Source: Gordonia westfalica (GTDB lineage Bacteria > Actinomycetota > Actinomycetes > Mycobacteriales > Mycobacteriaceae). From it: 64,000 nucleotides of DNA. The stretch covers positions 2,728,001-2,792,000 of the forward strand of contig NZ_FNLM01000034.1 in assembly GCF_900105725.1 (NCBI RefSeq), in the 5' to 3' direction. Positions 8,612-16,491 of the stretch are shown in pieces. Under the pieces are notes generated by a model that was not told where the DNA came from, ran no database searches, and saw nothing but the letters and a program-made list of their open reading frames with translations. A program made the translations under genes and the position numbers. How positions within the stretch are numbered: the first letter of the stretch is position 1; every line of letters begins with the position of its first letter.

Positions 8612-9709
8612 TCAGTTGAACTGGACGACCACCGTGGCACGGCCGAAGATCCGGCGATCGTCCTGCTTCGCGGTGATCGCGATCGTGCCGCGTCGGGTCT
8701 CCGGGTCGAGCGACTTGACCTTGCCGGTGAAGTCGACGGCGGCGCTGTTGTCGGCCGGGACGTACACCGGGCTGGTGAAGCGCACGTTGTACTCGCAGAA
8801 GGCGGCCGGATCGCCGATGAACTCGGAGACGAAGCTGGCGCCGAGGCCCATCGTCTGCATTCCGTGGGCGACCACGTCATCCATTCCGGCCGCGTTGATC
8901 ACGTGGTCGGAGAAGTGGATCGGGTTCGGGTCGCCGGCGACACCGGCGTAGTTGGACAGATTGCCCCGGGTGAGGAAGTACCGCTTGGCGGGCAGTTCCT
9001 GACCGACCGACAGGGTGTCGAAGTTCACCGCCGCGTACGCGTCGGGCGACTTGGTCGGATCGGGCAGCTCGTAGCGGCCGGCCGGTGCCTTGACGGTGTG
9101 GCCGGGATCGCCGATCGCGTCGATCTTCATCATCACGTGATCGAGGGAGGCCTCGAGCTCGGGGTCGACGTCCATGCCGGGCCGCGCGGCCAGCGACGTC
9201 CAGGTCGTCATGACCGGCTCGTTGTGCTGGTTCCAGATGACGTTCTTGGTGACCATCAGGTCGATCATCTCGGGGCTGCTGACGTGACGGAACGACTCGA
9301 GCGAGACGTCGCAGATCAGCCGGTCCCCGACCTTCATCGGCCGGTGGTAGACAAGGCGCTGATCGGTCTGCATGATCTGCCACATGTCGTAGCCGGTGAT
9401 CACGTCCTCGAACAGCTTGCGCTGCGCGATGATGCCCAGGACGGAGACGTAGGTGGGAGCGGCGATCAGGGTGTCGTGACCGAACTCGCGGGCGCCTTCC
9501 TCACTCCAGTGGGTGGGGTGCGCGTCCTGCACGGCCATCGCGTGCTTGCGGACCTCTTCGCGGCCGATCTCGTAGTAGTCGTCGACGGTGTAGTGGAAGC
9601 CGACGAGCGACTGGGTGTGCGCGGCGATCTCCTCGGGGGTGAGCTTCACACCGCCGTTCCTCGACTCGGCGATCCGCTCCTGGAGGTCTGTTCCACTCGC
9701 GTCTGACAT
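8612..9709 (-). CDS. Fused (3R)-hydroxyacyl-ACP dehydratase HadA/HadB
   Basis: A 365-residue protein with two hot-dog domains. Residues about 15-190 resemble HadA (FAS1-type MaoC N-terminal domain: VGFHYTVDDYYEIGREEV and the QTDQRLVYHRPMKVGDRL strand region). Residues about 215-365 resemble HadB, with the hydratase motif AGDPNPIHFSD (catalytic Asp and His) and GMQTMGLGASFV. In M. tuberculosis HadA and HadB are separate subunits that dehydrate 3-hydroxyacyl-ACP in the FAS-II cycle that elongates meromycolates. Here one polypeptide replaces the heterodimer. The location between rpmG and tRNA-Trp is the conserved had locus; hadC is missing from it. ATG 9709 is chosen as the start. Confidence 0.93.
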   Translation of the reverse strand: MSDASGTDLQERIAESRNGGVKLTPEEIAAHTQSLVGFHYTVDDYYEIGREEVRKHAMAVQDAHPTHWSEEGAREFGHDTLIAAPTYVSVLGIIAQRKLFEDVITGYDMWQIMQTDQRLVYHRPMKVGDRLICDVSLESFRHVSSPEMIDLMVTKNVIWNQHNEPVMTTWTSLAARPGMDVDPELEASLDHVMMKIDAIGDPGHTVKAPAGRYELPDPTKSPDAYAAVNFDTLSVGQELPAKRYFLTRGNLSNYAGVAGDPNPIHFSDHVINAAGMDDVVAHGMQTMGLGASFVSEFIGDPAAFCEYNVRFTSPVYVPADNSAAVDFTGKVKSLDPETRRGTIAITAKQDDRRIFGRATVVVQFN

Positions 9710-9870
9710 GTGACTACTGCTCCCTTCGCATGACCGATCGGGAGGGGCCCGATCGGACTACGTGGGCCGTCATCGACGACCCACCCGCGCCGCGCTGCGC
9801 GTGTTGTCTCGTTGAGTTTATTTAGTTTTGCGAAGCACCTTGCGCCGGGCGACTAACGGCCCGCCAACAA

Positions 9871-9902
9871 GCAAAACGAGCCGCCTCTTCGCAGAGGCAG
9901 CC
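9871..9902 (-). terminator. Intrinsic terminator after rpmG
   Basis: Stem AGCCGCCTCT (9879-9888) pairs with AGAGGCAGCC (9893-9902, one or two wobble pairs) around loop TCGC. On the minus strand it is followed by CGTTTTGC. It lies 40 bases after the rpmG stop. Confidence 0.8.
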
Positions 9903-9942
9903 CGTGTGCTGGTTCTTGTACCGGAATCGCCGACAGGCGTGT

Positions 9943-10110
9943 CTAGCGCGATTCCTTGTGCGCCTGATGCTTGCCGCAGTTCGGGCAGAACTTCTTGATC
10001 TCGAGGCGATCGGGATCGTTGCGGCGGTTCTTCTTGGTGATGTAGTTACGGTGCTTGCACACCTCGCATGCCAAGGTGATCTTGGGGCGAACATCTGTTG
10101 AGGAGGCCAC
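9943..10110 (-). CDS. rpmG: 50S ribosomal protein L33, zinc-binding form
   Basis: A 55-residue L33 that starts at GTG 10110 (reads [17 protein letters not shown]). It has two Cys pairs, CEVC and CPNC, so it is the zinc-binding (C+) form rather than the zinc-free paralog made under zinc starvation. The ribosome site GAAGG lies 7 bases upstream. L33 sits near the E site of the large subunit. It lies between tRNA-Met and hadAB, as in mycobacteria. Confidence 0.96.
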   Translation of the reverse strand: MASSTDVRPKITLACEVCKHRNYITKKNRRNDPDRLEIKKFCPNCGKHQAHKESR

Positions 10111-10203
10111 TTGATTGCCTTCTTTCGGGTGGTACGTGGTCGGGTTCGGCAGTTCCCTCAGGGCTTGCGACCCTTGCGCTCGGTTCCGGTCGGACCCGAT
10201 GTG

Positions 10204-10277
10204 TAGCGGTGGAGGGACTCGATCCCTCGACCTCACGATTATGAGTCGTGCGCTCTAACCAGCTGAGCTACACCGCC
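10204..10277 (-). tRNA. tRNA-Met (anticodon CAT)
   Basis: A 74-nt minus-strand cloverleaf. The acceptor GGCGGTG/CACCGCT has a G-U first pair and an A discriminator. The anticodon arm is CACGACTCATAATCGTG and the T-loop is TCGAGTC. It looks like the elongator Met tRNA of mycobacteria, in the same position before rpmG. CCA is not encoded. Confidence 0.95.
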
Positions 10278-10299
10278 CCGCGGACTTTGTCGTCCAGCG

Positions 10300-10372
10300 A
10301 GCCCCCTGACGGAATCGAACCGTCGACCTTTTCCTTACCATGGAAACGCTCTGCCGACTGAGCTAAGGGGGC
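10300..10372 (-). tRNA. tRNA-Thr (anticodon GGT)
   Basis: A 73-nt minus-strand cloverleaf. The acceptor GCCCCCT/AGGGGGC is fully paired with a T discriminator. The anticodon stem TTTCC/GGAAA encloses ATGGTAA, giving anticodon GGT. It lies 22 bases upstream of tRNA-Met and is probably co-transcribed with it. Confidence 0.96.
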
Positions 10373-10489
10373 GTGCCCCGAGCATCGCTGCTCGAGGGCC
10401 TTAACGAGGTTACACACTCATGTCCGTGCTAGACAAATCGCAGGTCAGCGACCGTCTTTTTGCAGTTTTCATGAACGTCGACCACGTCG

Positions 10490-10570
10490 TGGCAGGTATA
10501 GGATTCGAACCTATGTAGCTTGCGCGACGGATTTACAATCCGCTCCCTTTGGCCGCTCGGGCAACCTGCC
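10490..10570 (-). tRNA. tRNA-Tyr (anticodon GTA)
   Basis: An 81-nt class II tRNA with a long variable arm on the minus strand. The acceptor is GGCAGGT/ACCTGCC with an A discriminator. The anticodon stem GCGGATTGTAAATCCGT gives GTA. The T-arm holds GGTTCGAATCC. Confidence 0.96.
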
Positions 10571-10885
10571 GTGCTGCTCTGACGGCCGTCGTGACGGTCG
10601 TTGGAACAACGCGGTGAAGAATACAACGAACCATACGTCCGCATGCAAACCGGCTGGTCAGCGCGACAGTTTTGGCAGGTCGCCGAGAACCCGCCGCACC
10701 CCTCTGCCGGTCGAGCCACGCCCCTCTGCCGGTTGAGCCACGCCCCTCTGCCGGTTGAGCCCCGTCCTTCTGCCGGTTGAGCCACGTCCTTCTGCCGGTT
10801 GAGCCCCGTCCTTCTGCCGGTTGAGCCACGTCGAAACCCCGCCACGAGCCCGATCGTGCCGAGGCGATGACATAACCTGTCGGAC
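10571..10885. other. Intergenic region between tRNA-Tyr and yajQ
   Basis: This 315-base gap separates divergent units. It holds the six-copy 22-base tandem repeat at 10699-10830 and presumably the promoters of tRNA-Tyr and yajQ. I see no gene; the proline/arginine-rich frames across the repeat are products of the repeat itself. Confidence 0.8.
10699..10830. repeat. Six-copy 22-base tandem repeat
   Basis: Six head-to-tail units of 22 bases with consensus YCCYTCTGCCGGTTGAGCCMCG. Units 1-3 begin CCCCTC and units 4-6 begin TCCTTC; unit 1 has GGTCGAGCC. The array ends in GTCGAAACCCC at 10830-10840. On the minus strand this reads as GGGGTTTCGAC followed by repeats of GTGGCTCAACCGGCAGAAGG. That wording is related to the array at 12460-12632. 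The size suggests a variable-number tandem repeat. Confidence 0.95.
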
Positions 10886-11377
10886 ATGGCTGATTCATCG
10901 TTCGACGTGGTTAGCAAGATCGACCGCCAGGAGGTCGACAACGCCCTCAACCAGGCCGCCAAGGAACTGTCGCAGCGCTACGACTTCCGTGGCACCAACA
11001 CCGGTATCGAGTGGTCCGGCGAGGAGACGATCGTGATCACCTCCGACGCCGAGGAGCGCGCGCAGGCCGGCCTCGAGGTGTTCAAGGAGAAACTGATCCG
11101 TCGCGACATCTCGCTGAAGGCGTTCGACGCCGGCGATGTCGTCGGGTCGGGCAAGACGTTCAAGATCAGCGGCAACCTGGTCCAGGGCATCGACTCCGAA
11201 CACGCGAAGAAGATCTCCAAGAAGATCCGCGACGAGGGCCCGAAGGGCGTCAAGGCGCAGATCCAGGGCGACGAGCTGCGCGTCTCGAGCAAGAAGCGCG
11301 ACGACCTCCAGGCCGTGATCGCGCTGCTCAAGGGCGAGGATTTCGGCATCGCCCTGCAGTTCGTCAACTACCGCTGA
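10886..11377 (+). CDS. YajQ-family nucleotide-binding protein
   Basis: A 163-residue protein matching the YajQ/DUF520 family end to end: [20 protein letters not shown] at the start, RYDFRGT, the [18 protein letters not shown] segment and the C-terminal [11 protein letters not shown]. The family has two ferredoxin-like domains and binds nucleic acid or nucleotides; a Xanthomonas member binds cyclic-di-GMP. The gene has its own promoter region and ends at a strong hairpin at 11391. The M. tuberculosis counterpart is Rv0566c, close to htpX there too. Two c-di-GMP enzymes lie 15 kb away, but any link is speculation. Confidence 0.95.
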   Translation: MADSSFDVVSKIDRQEVDNALNQAAKELSQRYDFRGTNTGIEWSGEETIVITSDAEERAQAGLEVFKEKLIRRDISLKAFDAGDVVGSGKTFKISGNLVQGIDSEHAKKISKKIRDEGPKGVKAQIQGDELRVSSKKRDDLQAVIALLKGEDFGIALQFVNYR

Positions 11378-11390
11378 CCCTCGCGACACC

Positions 11391-11424
11391 CATCCCCGCC
11401 CGCGCGACCTGCCGGGCGGGGATG
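11391..11424 (+). terminator. Terminator after yajQ
   Basis: A perfect 12-base stem CATCCCCGCCCG/CGGGCGGGGATG around a 10-base loop, 14 bases past the yajQ stop. Confidence 0.8.
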
Positions 11425-11497
11425 TGTCGCTTCACCCCCACCGAGCCGCGACGCCCGGCAGCGGTGAAATGTGTGCAAGATCGCAGAGCAGGCAGTC

Positions 11498-11526
11498 GGA
11501 AACCCAAACGCTTGCTGCGTCGTTTG
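11498..11526 (+). promoter_or_regulatory. Predicted stress (ECF sigma, SigE/SigH-like) promoter of htpX
   Basis: GGAAAC (11498-11503), a 17-base spacer, then CGTTTG (11521-11526), about 53 bases before the htpX start. This matches the GGAA / CGTT pattern of actinobacterial extracytoplasmic sigma factors. M. tuberculosis htpX (Rv0563) belongs to the SigE regulon as I recall it, which supports the call. Confidence 0.5.
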
Positions 11527-11579
11527 AATGAACGAGGCGCCCTCCCCCGATTCCGGCGCCCGACAGACGAGGAACCCCG

Positions 11580-12437
11580 ATGAATCTCAACGGATTGAAG
11601 ACCGCTGCCCTGCTGGGTGTGATGTCGGCGATCATCGTCGGAATCGGTGCACTGTTCCAGAGTCCCCTGATCCTGTGGGGCTCGGTGATCGTCGCCGTCG
11701 GCATGAACGCCTACGTGTACTTCAACAGCGCCAAGATGTCGCTGAAGGCGATGCACGCACAGCCGGTCACCGAGCTGCAGGCGCCCGTCATCTATCGGAT
11801 CGTGCGTGAACTGGCGACCGCCGCCCACCAGCCGATGCCGGCGCTCTACATCTCCCCCACCGAATCCCCCAACGCCTTCGCGACGGGCCGCAACCCGAAG
11901 AACGCCGCCGTGTGCTGCACGACGGGCATCCTGCAGCTGCTCGACGAGCGGGAGCTGCGGGCGGTGCTCGGCCACGAGCTGTCACACGTCTACAACCGCG
12001 ACATCCTGATCAGCTCGATCGCCGGCGCGATGGCCGCGGTCATCAGCGGTCTGGCCAACTTCGCGATGTTCATGGGCGCGTTCGGCGGCCGCGGCAACGG
12101 TCCCAATCCGCTCGCGATGCTCCTCATCGCATTCCTGGGCCCCATCTCGGCCACGCTGGTGAAGATGGCCGTCTCGCGTTCCCGCGAGTTCCAGGCCGAC
12201 GAATCAGGTGCCGAGCTGACCGGCGATCCCCTCGCGCTCGCGTCGGCGCTGGCGAAGATCTCCGGCGGCGTCCAGGCTGCTCCGCTGCCGCCGCAGCCCG
12301 ACATCGCCGCGCAGTCGCACATGATGATCGAGAGCCCGTTCCGGGCCGGCGACCGGATGGCGAAGATGTTCTCCACGCACCCGCCGACCGCCGAACGCAT
12401 CCGGCGGCTCCAGGAGATGGCTCGCAACGGGCGCTGA
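11580..12437 (+). CDS. htpX: Membrane zinc metalloprotease HtpX
   Basis: A 285-residue M48B protease of normal length. Two membrane helices lie at about residues 8-50 and two more around 140-190. The zinc motif HELSH is at about residue 138 and the third ligand Glu is in [10 protein letters not shown] at about residue 203. HtpX sits in the cytoplasmic membrane with its active site facing the cytoplasm and degrades damaged membrane proteins, complementing FtsH. ATG 11580 starts the conserved [16 protein letters not shown] predicted stress promoter lies upstream, and a repeat array separates it from the convergent polyprenyl synthase. Confidence 0.96.
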   Translation: MNLNGLKTAALLGVMSAIIVGIGALFQSPLILWGSVIVAVGMNAYVYFNSAKMSLKAMHAQPVTELQAPVIYRIVRELATAAHQPMPALYISPTESPNAFATGRNPKNAAVCCTTGILQLLDERELRAVLGHELSHVYNRDILISSIAGAMAAVISGLANFAMFMGAFGGRGNGPNPLAMLLIAFLGPISATLVKMAVSRSREFQADESGAELTGDPLALASALAKISGGVQAAPLPPQPDIAAQSHMMIESPFRAGDRMAKMFSTHPPTAERIRRLQEMARNGR

Positions 12438-12459
12438 CCTCGATACGCGGCGTCCCCCC

Positions 12460-12632
12460 GCCGGCTGAGCCGGTACCGAGCGCAGCGAGGCACGCCCCCT
12501 GCCGGCTGAGCCGGTACCGAGCGCAGCGAGGCACGCCCCCTGCCGGCTGAGCCGGTACCGAGCGCAGCGAGGCACCGCGTCGAAGCCCCGCACCTACCGC
12601 CGGCTGAGCCGGTACTGAGCGCAGCGAGGCAC
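12460..12632. repeat. Four-copy repeat array between htpX and polyprenyl synthase
   Basis: A 34-base core (GCCGGCTGAGCCGGTACCGA, then GCGCAGCGAGGCAC) occurs at 12460, 12501, 12542 and 12599. The first three have a period of 41 bases and the last 57. The core holds the inverted repeat CCGGCTGAGCCGG. The last two copies are followed by CGCGTCGAAGCCCC, close to the GTCGAAACCCC flank of the array at 10699-10830. So both arrays probably belong to one repeat family. It lies between convergent genes. Confidence 0.93.
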
Positions 12633-12646
12633 CGCGTCGAAGCCCC

Positions 12647-13663
12647 CTACCCGACGCGGTCGATCGTGTAGTCGACCAACGACGACAACGCCTTGTGGGC
12701 CGGGGTCTCCGGCAGTTCGGCGAGCATCGCGTGGGCCTCGTCGGCGAAGCTCTGCAGCTTGGCCCGCGCGGCGGCCATACCGGCCGACGAGCCGAGCAAC
12801 TCGAGTGCCTCGGCGACCTCGGCGTCGTCGGTGAGCGGGCGTGATCCGCCGTCGGCACCGACGAGCAGCTCGAGCAACCGCGCCGACGTGGCGTCGTCGC
12901 CGGTGAGTGCGTAGAGGACCGGCAGGGTGTGGACGCCCTCGCGCAGGTCGGTGCCCGGGGTCTTGCCCGACTCCACCGAGACCGAGCTGATGTCGATGAT
13001 GTCGTCGGAGACCTGGAAGGCGACGCCCACGATGTCGCCGATCTTGGAGAGACGCTCGATGTCGTCGGAGGTCGCGCCGGAGGCCATCGCGCCGAAGCGG
13101 GCGGCGGCGGCGATCAGCGAGCCGGTCTTCTCCCACACCACCTGCAGGTAGTGGTCGATGGGATCGGCGCCGGGCTTGACGCCGACGGTCTCCCGCATCT
13201 GGCCGGTGACGAGTTCGGCGAAGGTCTCGGCGATGATGCGCACCGCATCGGGACCCAGCGTCGACACCAGGCGCGAGGCGCGGGCGAACAGGAAGTCGCC
13301 GGAGAGGATGGCGATGCTGTTGGTCCAGCGGGCGTTGGCGCTCGGGGCGCCGCGGCGCATCGAGGCCTCGTCCATCACGTCGTCGTGGTAGAGCGTCGCG
13401 AGGTGGATCATCTCCACCACGGTGGCCGAGGTGATCACGTCGTCCGACTCGGGCCGCGGCCCGAACTGCGAGGCCAGGATGGCGAACATCGGCCGGAACC
13501 GCTTGCCGCCGGCCTTGGCCAGGTGGGTCGCGGCCTCGGTCATGACGTCGTCCCCGGATGAGAGCTCACTCAGCAGCAGGTCTTCGACCTTCTGCAACGA
13601 GGAGCGCACCGTGTCGGCGAACTCATCCGATACCAGGTCCAACCCGGCGAATGTGGACTTCAC
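12647..13663 (-). CDS. Long-chain polyprenyl diphosphate synthase (menaquinone side chain; GrcC1-like)
   Basis: A 338-residue trans-isoprenyl diphosphate synthase. The first Asp-rich motif is in LYHDDVMDEASMRRG (about residue 90) and the second is in FQVSDDIIDISS (about residue 215). A GGKRFRPM segment near residue 52 binds isopentenyl diphosphate. It builds the all-trans prenyl chain attached by MenA to make demethylmenaquinone. It lies in the menJ/menG neighbourhood at the place of M. tuberculosis grcC1 (Rv0562). I use GTG 13663 (GGGGCGG about 8 bases upstream); the frame can extend to a TTG at 13696. It is transcribed divergently from menJ. Confidence 0.9.
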   Translation of the reverse strand: MKSTFAGLDLVSDEFADTVRSSLQKVEDLLLSELSSGDDVMTEAATHLAKAGGKRFRPMFAILASQFGPRPESDDVITSATVVEMIHLATLYHDDVMDEASMRRGAPSANARWTNSIAILSGDFLFARASRLVSTLGPDAVRIIAETFAELVTGQMRETVGVKPGADPIDHYLQVVWEKTGSLIAAAARFGAMASGATSDDIERLSKIGDIVGVAFQVSDDIIDISSVSVESGKTPGTDLREGVHTLPVLYALTGDDATSARLLELLVGADGGSRPLTDDAEVAEALELLGSSAGMAAARAKLQSFADEAHAMLAELPETPAHKALSSLVDYTIDRVG

Positions 13664-13784
13664 AGCTATGCCGCCCCATCTCGTCTGATCCGGCAAATAT
13701 GCGGTGGGCGGATGCCCGAGTGTCCTCGTCGCCCCACCTTGCCTGCCGAGCCTATCGGGTCAGGGCAACGGACATACTGTTCGG

Positions 13785-15059
13785 GTGAGCGCTGAGAAAA
13801 CGACGCCCCCGGATGCCACCTCCTTCCCCGACCACGCGGACGTGTTGGTGGTCGGCGCCGGACCGGGCGGGTCGGCGGCCGCCGCGCATGCCGCTGCTGC
13901 CGGTCGCGAGGTCGTCCTGGTCGACGCCGCGGTGTTCCCGCGCGACAAGACCTGCGGCGACGGACTCACCCCGCGCGCCATCGCCGAACTCGACGCACTC
14001 GGTCTGGGAACACTGGTGGCCGACCGGCCCCGCATCGACGGCCTGCTCCTCAACGGGTGGGGAGCCCGCCAGCAGGTCCGCTGGCCGTCGGGACGTTTCC
14101 CGGCGTACGGCAGCGCCGTGGCACGCACCGAGTTCGACGACGCGATCCGCGCGCACGCGGTGCGCACGGGCGCCCGAATGGTTCAGGGCGCCAAGGCCGT
14201 CGACGTCACGATGGACGGCGATCGGGTGGCCGCGGTGACGTTCTCCTCCGGCGGCGCCACGCACACCGTCCGCGTGGGCGACCTGATCGTCGCCGACGGC
14301 GTACGTTCCGGTCTGGGTAAATCCCTTGGCCGCGAATGGCATCGGGACACCGCATACGGCGTGGCCGCGCGCGCCTATGCACCCTCGGCGCGGGCCGATT
14401 CCCATTGGATGGGTTCGCACCTGGAGTTGCGTGGGCCCGACGGCGAACTCCTGCCCGGCTATGGCTGGGTGTTCCCGCTCGGCGGGGCGGGCGGCGGGCT
14501 GGTGAACGTCGGGGTCGGCGCACTCGCCATGTCGAAACGACCGGCGCACATGGCACTTCGGCCGATTCTCGAGCACTACGCCGCCATGGTCGGTGACGAG
14601 TGGGCACTCGACGGACCGCCGGTCCGGATCGCCTCGGCCCTGCTGCCGATGGGCGGTGCGGTGACCGGTGTCGCGGGCCGCAACTGGGTGTTGATCGGCG
14701 ACGCCGCCGCCTGCGTGAACCCGCTCAACGGCGAGGGCATCGACTACGCGATGGAGACCGCGCGCCTGGCCGTCGAACTCCTCGGCGCCGACGACTACAC
14801 CGACCGCTGGCGCGACATCCTCGTCGGCCACTACGGGCTCGCGTTCTCCGCCGCCCGACGCCTCGCCGGACTTCTCACGATGCCGCAGGCCGTGCCCACG
14901 CTCGGCCGCCCCGGCATCCGGTCGCCGCAGCTGATGTCGCTCGTCGTCCGCGTCATGGGCAACCTGATCACCGACGAGGACGCCGACCTCGTGGCCCGCG
15001 CCTGGCGGACCGTCGGCCGCATCTCCAGCCGCATCGATCCGCGGCCGCCGTTCGCCTGA
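13785..15059 (+). CDS. menJ: Menaquinone reductase MenJ (geranylgeranyl-reductase family flavoprotein)
   Basis: A 424-residue FAD-dependent reductase. The dinucleotide-binding motif VVGAGPGGSAAA is at about residue 24, followed by the CGDGLTPRAI signature. The second FAD motif, VLIGDAAACVNPLNGEGIDY, is near residue 305. MenJ reduces the beta-isoprene double bond of menaquinone-9 in mycobacteria (Rv0561c). GTG 13785 is chosen because the homologous region starts soon after it and the upstream residues look non-coding. A TACTGT box ends just before it, so the message may be nearly leaderless. It is divergent from the polyprenyl synthase gene and followed by a large nested hairpin. Confidence 0.92.
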   Translation: MSAEKTTPPDATSFPDHADVLVVGAGPGGSAAAAHAAAAGREVVLVDAAVFPRDKTCGDGLTPRAIAELDALGLGTLVADRPRIDGLLLNGWGARQQVRWPSGRFPAYGSAVARTEFDDAIRAHAVRTGARMVQGAKAVDVTMDGDRVAAVTFSSGGATHTVRVGDLIVADGVRSGLGKSLGREWHRDTAYGVAARAYAPSARADSHWMGSHLELRGPDGELLPGYGWVFPLGGAGGGLVNVGVGALAMSKRPAHMALRPILEHYAAMVGDEWALDGPPVRIASALLPMGGAVTGVAGRNWVLIGDAAACVNPLNGEGIDYAMETARLAVELLGADDYTDRWRDILVGHYGLAFSAARRLAGLLTMPQAVPTLGRPGIRSPQLMSLVVRVMGNLITDEDADLVARAWRTVGRISSRIDPRPPFA

Positions 15060-15072
15060 ACTGCCGCGTGCC

Positions 15073-15154
15073 CGCTTCCTTCCCGCGGTGCTGCCTCCCT
15101 CGCGCGGGCCCTACCCGACAAGCGCGAGGGAAACCGGCAGGCGGGAAGGAAGCG
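15073..15154 (+). terminator. Nested inverted repeat after menJ
   Basis: The outer arms CGCTTCCTTCCCGC (15073-15086) and GCGGGAAGGAAGCG (15141-15154) are perfectly complementary. Inside, CCCTCGCGC (15097-15105) pairs with GCGCGAGGG (15122-15130). The structure starts 14 bases after the menJ stop and likely terminates it. Confidence 0.7.
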
Positions 15155-15287
15155 CCCGCGCGGCAAATCTGCGACCTCTCCCCACCCGGGGTGCCCGAAG
15201 AGACATCGAGGCGGTATTGTTCCAACAGTGTGGCGCCCACCACACCCGTGCAACAATCATCACCACCGTCGACCCAGGAGATGGAAG

Positions 15288-16307
15288 ATGTCCACTGCAT
15301 CCACTCTCGCCACCCGCGCCAAGCACGCCGTCCAGAACCGGGTGGCACAGCGCTATCACCTGCGTGGCGACATCGATCGCATGGACGCCGACAACGACCC
15401 GACGGCCATCGCCCGGGCACTCGGCACCCAGGAGTTCCCCTGGGGCATCACCCAGGCCCTGAGCTTCGCGCTGTTCCGCACGTACGCGGTGCCGTCGATC
15501 GGCGACCTGCTGTACAAGACGAGCCAGTTCACCGAGTCGACGCAGAAGCGCTACGACGACACGGTCCTCCTGCTCGACGCCCCGATCGAGCACGGCGTGG
15601 ACAGCCCACTGGGTCGCGCCGGCATCCGCCGCATCAACCAGATGCACGGTATGTACGACATCTCCAACGGAGACTTCCTCTACGTGCTGGCGACCTTCGT
15701 GGTGTGCCCGGTCGAGTGGGTCAACGCCTACGAGTGGCGCAAGCTCACCAACCACGAGATCCGCGGACTCACGAACTACTACCGCCGCATCGGGCAGCTC
15801 ATGGGCATCAAGGACATCCCGGAGACCTACGCGGGCTTCAAACAGTTCTACGAGGACTACGAGACGGCCAACTTCGCCTTCAGTCCCGACGCCCTCGCCG
15901 TCGCGGACTCCACACTCGACTTGATGGGCACCTTCATGCCCTACAAGTTGCTCCCGCGCGCAGTGGTGCGCCGGATGTCGTTCGCGCTCATGGACGATCG
16001 CCTCCTCACCGCGTTCAAGTACCCGAAGCCGACCCTCGTCGAACGCATCCTGGTGCGCGGCGGCCTGAAGGCCCGCGGTCTCGCGATCCGGCTGTTCTTC
16101 CCGCCGCGGACCGAGCCGCTGTTCGGCCGCCAGACCAAGCAGATCCGCAGCTACCCCAACGGTTACCGCCTCGAGGAACTCGGCACCTTCAGTCCGGGTT
16201 GCCCGGTCCCGAAGGCCGAGAAGAGCTCTGCTGCAACGCCGCCCACCGGATGCCCGGTGCCGCATGACCTCCTCGCCGAGGAAGCACCGCAGGCTGCTGG
16301 TTCCTGA
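15288..16307 (+). CDS. MpaB-family (DUF2236) heme oxygenase-like protein
   Basis: A 339-residue protein of the oxygenase MpaB / latex-clearing-protein (DUF2236) family. Visible family features are the N-terminal RGDIDRMDADNDP region, LGQ-like GRAGIRRINQMHGMYDISN, and a helical core around YVLATFVVCPVEWVNAYEWR with histidines and arginines that could hold a heme b. The C-terminal 40 residues carry two GCPVP motifs (SPGCPVPKAEK and TGCPVPHD). Family members oxidise polyisoprenoids or multicyclic substrates; this one's substrate is unknown. ATG 15288 has AGGAG 7 bases upstream. It is convergent with menG across a dispersed repeat. Confidence 0.8.
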   Translation: MSTASTLATRAKHAVQNRVAQRYHLRGDIDRMDADNDPTAIARALGTQEFPWGITQALSFALFRTYAVPSIGDLLYKTSQFTESTQKRYDDTVLLLDAPIEHGVDSPLGRAGIRRINQMHGMYDISNGDFLYVLATFVVCPVEWVNAYEWRKLTNHEIRGLTNYYRRIGQLMGIKDIPETYAGFKQFYEDYETANFAFSPDALAVADSTLDLMGTFMPYKLLPRAVVRRMSFALMDDRLLTAFKYPKPTLVERILVRGGLKARGLAIRLFFPPRTEPLFGRQTKQIRSYPNGYRLEELGTFSPGCPVPKAEKSSAATPPTGCPVPHDLLAEEAPQAAGS

Positions 16308-16349
16308 TGCAAGGGAGCGACCAGGGCTGCTTCGCGGGCGGCCGTTCCC

Positions 16350-16455
16350 CTCGCTGCCTGAGGCGCGAGGAGCGCAAGCGACGAGCCTCGAAGGCCTGGT
16401 GAGATGACGTCGCCGACCCGTCGTGGCTCGCTTCGCTCGCCCTCAGGGAGCGAGG
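16350..16455. repeat. Dispersed inverted-repeat element, copy 1
   Basis: About 105 bases bounded by CTCGCTGCCTGAGG on the left and CCTCAGGGAGCGAG on the right. Internal arms such as GCGCAAGCGACGAGCC and GGCTCGCTTCGCTCGC are also complementary. The middle carries AAGGCCTGGTGAGATGACGT. A nearly identical element is at 34655-34760. Both copies lie between convergent genes, here mpaB and menG. Confidence 0.9.
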
Positions 16456-16491
16456 GGGTCACCGCCGCTCAACCTCAGGGAGCGGGGCGGA

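Noticed and set aside
8393..9706. 437-codon plus-strand frame opposite hadAB
   Set aside because: Antisense shadow of the clearly recognised HadAB protein.
10699..10830. CRISPR array
   Set aside because: Units are head-to-tail without unique spacers, and no cas genes are nearby.
10429..10962. Repetitive protein reading frames across 10699-10830
   Set aside because: They are translations of the 22-base tandem DNA repeat and run across a tRNA gene.
16350..16455. Insertion sequence
   Set aside because: Inverted arms are present but there is no transposase or room for one.
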